A stretch of 44,165 nt of DNA from Phycisphaerae bacterium (GTDB taxonomy: Bacteria > Planctomycetota > Phycisphaerae > Sedimentisphaerales > Anaerobacaceae): contig JAIPFM010000228.1 of NCBI GenBank assembly GCA_021736645.1, positions 1-44,165 on the forward strand, written 5' to 3'. A model generated the notes under the pieces. The model did not search any database. It saw nothing but the letters and a program-made list of their open reading frames with translations, and had not been told where the DNA came from. A program made the translations under genes and the position numbers. Positions 41,955 through 44,165 of the stretch are shown here, piece after piece (the first letter of the stretch is position 1; each line of letters starts with the position of its first letter).

Positions 41955-44165
41955 TCAATCCTCTACAACATCCGATCCCTTGATAAAACAGATCCCCGTT
42001 TGCCTGAGCGTGTCCATATGAAGACCCAGATTGGATTGTCCATCAATCACTCGGACCACATTGGACCAATGTGCCTCGTCCGGTAGAAGCGCGCTCAAAC
42101 GGTTGTCTGCCTTTTCAAAGAACTCTGCGCGATAGATGCTGCCTGCGCGATTGGGATACACGGCCAGGTAGAGCATGTCCATTTCAACCAGGTCATTGAA
42201 GAAATGGGTGCCCAGGGAAATGTCAGGCACCAGGCCTTCATGCATGAGGGCCAGTTCGCAGATGACCGACACGGTATTGATCTCTGCAAAGGACACGGGC
42301 ACGCCCAAAGACGGCGAGGTCGTACCCCACCGACCGGGGCCGATCAGCATGATCATACCCGCCTTGTCATCGCCGGTGAGATGTGTGAGACGACCGATGA
42401 GGCGCGCCACAGAATACCGTTCGCTCATACCCATCTGAGAATACACGGACGGTACCACGTAGAGGACACGTTCAATGTTCGTGGAGAGACTGTTGCCGAT
42501 AATCGGCCCCTCTGTCCTGAGGACCACACGGGATTCCTCCACGTCTGCGACCTCCAGGATGTCATTTTCTGCGCGACGCACCTGAAACGGACGGCACTGG
42601 AGCAGGTCGATTCGCAGGGAATCATCATCCATGAAATTAGCCGAAAACTCGATATCCACAGGATGCTGATACGCGTCCTCCAGGGTCCTTAACATGGATT
42701 TGAAATCCTCCACAAAGGTTGTCGACGACAGCAATCCTTCAAAAGTAAGATCCCAGGGAAAGACCGTTTTCCAGCCGCGTTCCCGGGCCATCTGCTCCAT
42801 CTCTGCATTGTGCGAGGCAAACATGGACAAAGGCAGTTCTTTTTTCGCATGGGCCATGACCTCGTCAAATTCACCTGAGACCAGTTGATTGGCGCGAAGA
42901 TCCAGGATATCGACACGGCGCTGCGTGTACCGCTTTTCTTCATCGCGTGACCCCTCGGGACGGCGTTCCGGCGCGCTGAGCGAGATCACGCGTGTGTAGT
43001 CGTCGTCGCACCGGTCCACGGCCCGGGTCCCCAGACCGAAGACCAGACGCAGCATCCCCGCCTTGGCATCGATTTCGTCACTCCAGACAAACGGATTGAA
43101 CGAGAACCCGACGCCTGCCACCTGCGGGAAGAACAGTTGTCCGTACGGCGCGCCACACACACGCTGCACCAGGATCGCCATCTGTTCGTCGCGGTCCAGC
43201 AGATTCCAATGGGCGCGGTAATTCAATGCCGCCTCGCTCATGGTACTGGCATACACATGCCGGACGGCAGTGATAAACTCCTCCAAGCGTTCCTGCGGTG
43301 TCCCCTGGTTGGCACAGAACACACTTTCATATTTTCCGCTGAACGCGTTACCGTACGCATCTTCCAGCAGACTGGAGGACCGGACGATGATGGGAGACTG
43401 CCCGAAATAGGTGAGCATCTCCATGAACTGGGCCTCGATGTCCTCGGGAAACGACCCGGCCAGGAGCCGCTGTCGCACTTCGTGACTGCTGTCTCGCAGC
43501 GTATCCGGATTGTTCATGCGGCGCCGCGTCCACCAGCATCCATTGCGAATCAGATAGGTATAGAACACATCGCTGCCAATGTAAAACGAATCGTGCGCCC
43601 CCAGACGCGCCTGCCATTTTACATCTTCCTTGAGCAGAATGGCCCTGGATAAAAGCATGCCCACGGACTTGCCCCCGATGAGGCCCGTCCCAATCATACG
43701 TTTGCCGATCTGCACGAGGTCTCTCAGGTTGAAATAGGTCTGGGCCAAGTCCAGCACGCGTTCATCGCGACTGATGGCCATGCGCAGTATTCGCTTGAAC
43801 ATCAATTCGGCGTCTGCACTGCAGGTGGCGCAGGTGTCACTCATCTCCAGGTATTTTTGCGCCTCGGCAAAGGTGCGCGTCCACACATCGTAGCGATGCA
43901 CCGTCAAATCGAGCCAGGGCTGAGGCGCTGAAGACAGAATTTCGGACACCGTGGCGCTGAGACGCACCGGCAGAAACTCATCGTTTTTCCACTGATGAAG
44001 CATATACATCGTATCGGAATGCCGTTTGTCCACCTTTTGGGGGTGCACATACAAAGTCCCTTTGTTGCGATACACATCGATCACCACCTGCGCAGTCCTG
44101 TGAATGATGTTCACGGCCTGGGCCATGTGATGGTCCTTGAGCAGTGCGAAATAGGCGGCCGTCTC
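41955..44165 (-). CDS. PEP/pyruvate-binding (ATP-grasp) domain protein, 5' end outside the window
   Basis: At least 736 residues; the frame is still open at 44165 and the residues before the first in-window Met (ETAAYFALLKDHH) look coding, so the start lies beyond the edge. The core is the PPDK_N/PEP-synthase nucleotide-binding domain: GTGLIGGKSVGMLLSRAIL, IIVRSSSLLEDAYGNAFSGKYES, AILVQRVCGAPYGQLFFPQVAGVGFSFNPFVW, RLVFGLGTRAVDR and DIEFSANFMDD...LLQCRPFQV. The last ~170 residues form a separate domain (MIMLIGPGRWGTTSPSLGVPVSFAEI). The phosphohistidine swivelling domain (GGxTxH) of true PEP synthase is absent from the visible part, so this is probably not a PEP synthase but one of the stand-alone pyruvate-binding relatives. 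It is separated from the island by repeat DNA. Confidence 0.85.
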   Translation of the reverse strand, partial: ETAAYFALLKDHHMAQAVNIIHRTAQVVIDVYRNKGTLYVHPQKVDKRHSDTMYMLHQWKNDEFLPVRLSATVSEILSSAPQPWLDLTVHRYDVWTRTFAEAQKYLEMSDTCATCSADAELMFKRILRMAISRDERVLDLAQTYFNLRDLVQIGKRMIGTGLIGGKSVGMLLSRAILLKEDVKWQARLGAHDSFYIGSDVFYTYLIRNGCWWTRRRMNNPDTLRDSSHEVRQRLLAGSFPEDIEAQFMEMLTYFGQSPIIVRSSSLLEDAYGNAFSGKYESVFCANQGTPQERLEEFITAVRHVYASTMSEAALNYRAHWNLLDRDEQMAILVQRVCGAPYGQLFFPQVAGVGFSFNPFVWSDEIDAKAGMLRLVFGLGTRAVDRCDDDYTRVISLSAPERRPEGSRDEEKRYTQRRVDILDLRANQLVSGEFDEVMAHAKKELPLSMFASHNAEMEQMARERGWKTVFPWDLTFEGLLSSTTFVEDFKSMLRTLEDAYQHPVDIEFSANFMDDDSLRIDLLQCRPFQVRRAENDILEVADVEESRVVLRTEGPIIGNSLSTNIERVLYVVPSVYSQMGMSERYSVARLIGRLTHLTGDDKAGMIMLIGPGRWGTTSPSLGVPVSFAEINTVSVICELALMHEGLVPDISLGTHFFNDLVEMDMLYLAVYPNRAGSIYRAEFFEKADNRLSALLPDEAHWSNVVRVIDGQSNLGLHMDTLRQTGICFIKGSDVVED

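Overview
The window reads as chromosome of an anaerobic, respiring Gram-negative bacterium. It carries at least 48 candidate c-type heme sites on five proteins, a cytoplasmic heterodisulfide-reductase/flavin-based electron-bifurcation module, sigma-54 promoters with a dedicated two-component system, and clear AGGAG-type ribosome binding sites. Desulfobacterota or a neighbouring deep anaerobic lineage would fit, but no rRNA or housekeeping marker is present, so the taxon is not assigned.

1-20976, all on the minus strand and therefore transcribed right to left, is one tightly packed array, probably a single ~21 kb operon. In transcription order it holds: a 1333-residue protein joining a very large membrane domain to a NapC/NirT-like multiheme tail; HdrC and HdrB; an HdrA N-terminal half fused to a NuoE domain; NuoF; a NuoG-like [2Fe-2S]/ferredoxin head fused to the HdrA C-terminal half; MvhD/FlxD; FlxC, FlxB and FlxA; a 15-heme-site cytochrome; a cysteine-less thioredoxin-fold/TPR protein; a TPR/tetraheme cytochrome; a heptaheme cytochrome with a C-terminal anchor; a four-helix cytochrome b; and a second HdrC-HdrB pair cut by the window edge. 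My reading is that NADH, ferredoxin and a disulfide or similar Hdr substrate are coupled in the cytoplasm, and electrons are exchanged with periplasmic multiheme cytochromes through the cytochrome b and the giant membrane cytochrome.

20977-30980 is a regulatory and outer-surface section. A HemW/HemN-like radical SAM gene and an OmcA/MtrC-type decaheme cytochrome gene follow. Each of three transcription units (giant-cytochrome/Hdr operon, radical SAM gene, decaheme gene) has a -24/-12 promoter, and each has a closely related 31-bp element 116-120 bp upstream. An NtrC-type response regulator and its membrane histidine kinase lie next to the third site and are the obvious candidates to act there. 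Then come an NrpR-like repressor and, divergently, gdhA, with two palindromes in the gdhA leader and a strong terminator after gdhA.

30980-41950 is an accessory island with much non-coding, repeat-rich DNA. Its two ends are related in inverted orientation. Inside are phage-type remnants (a zinc-ribbon protein and two copies of the start of a gpW-like head-tail gene that form a ~218-bp direct repeat), a degenerate group II intron with a broken maturase, a tandem pair of 93-residue paralogues, and a minus-strand group of a secreted 465-residue protein, a FlgT/CsgG-like protein, a 57-residue DnaJ-type zinc-finger protein and a TerB-like protein. The latter four genes sit exactly between the two direct repeats.

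41955-44165 is the 3' part of a PEP/pyruvate-binding (ATP-grasp) protein that runs off the right edge.
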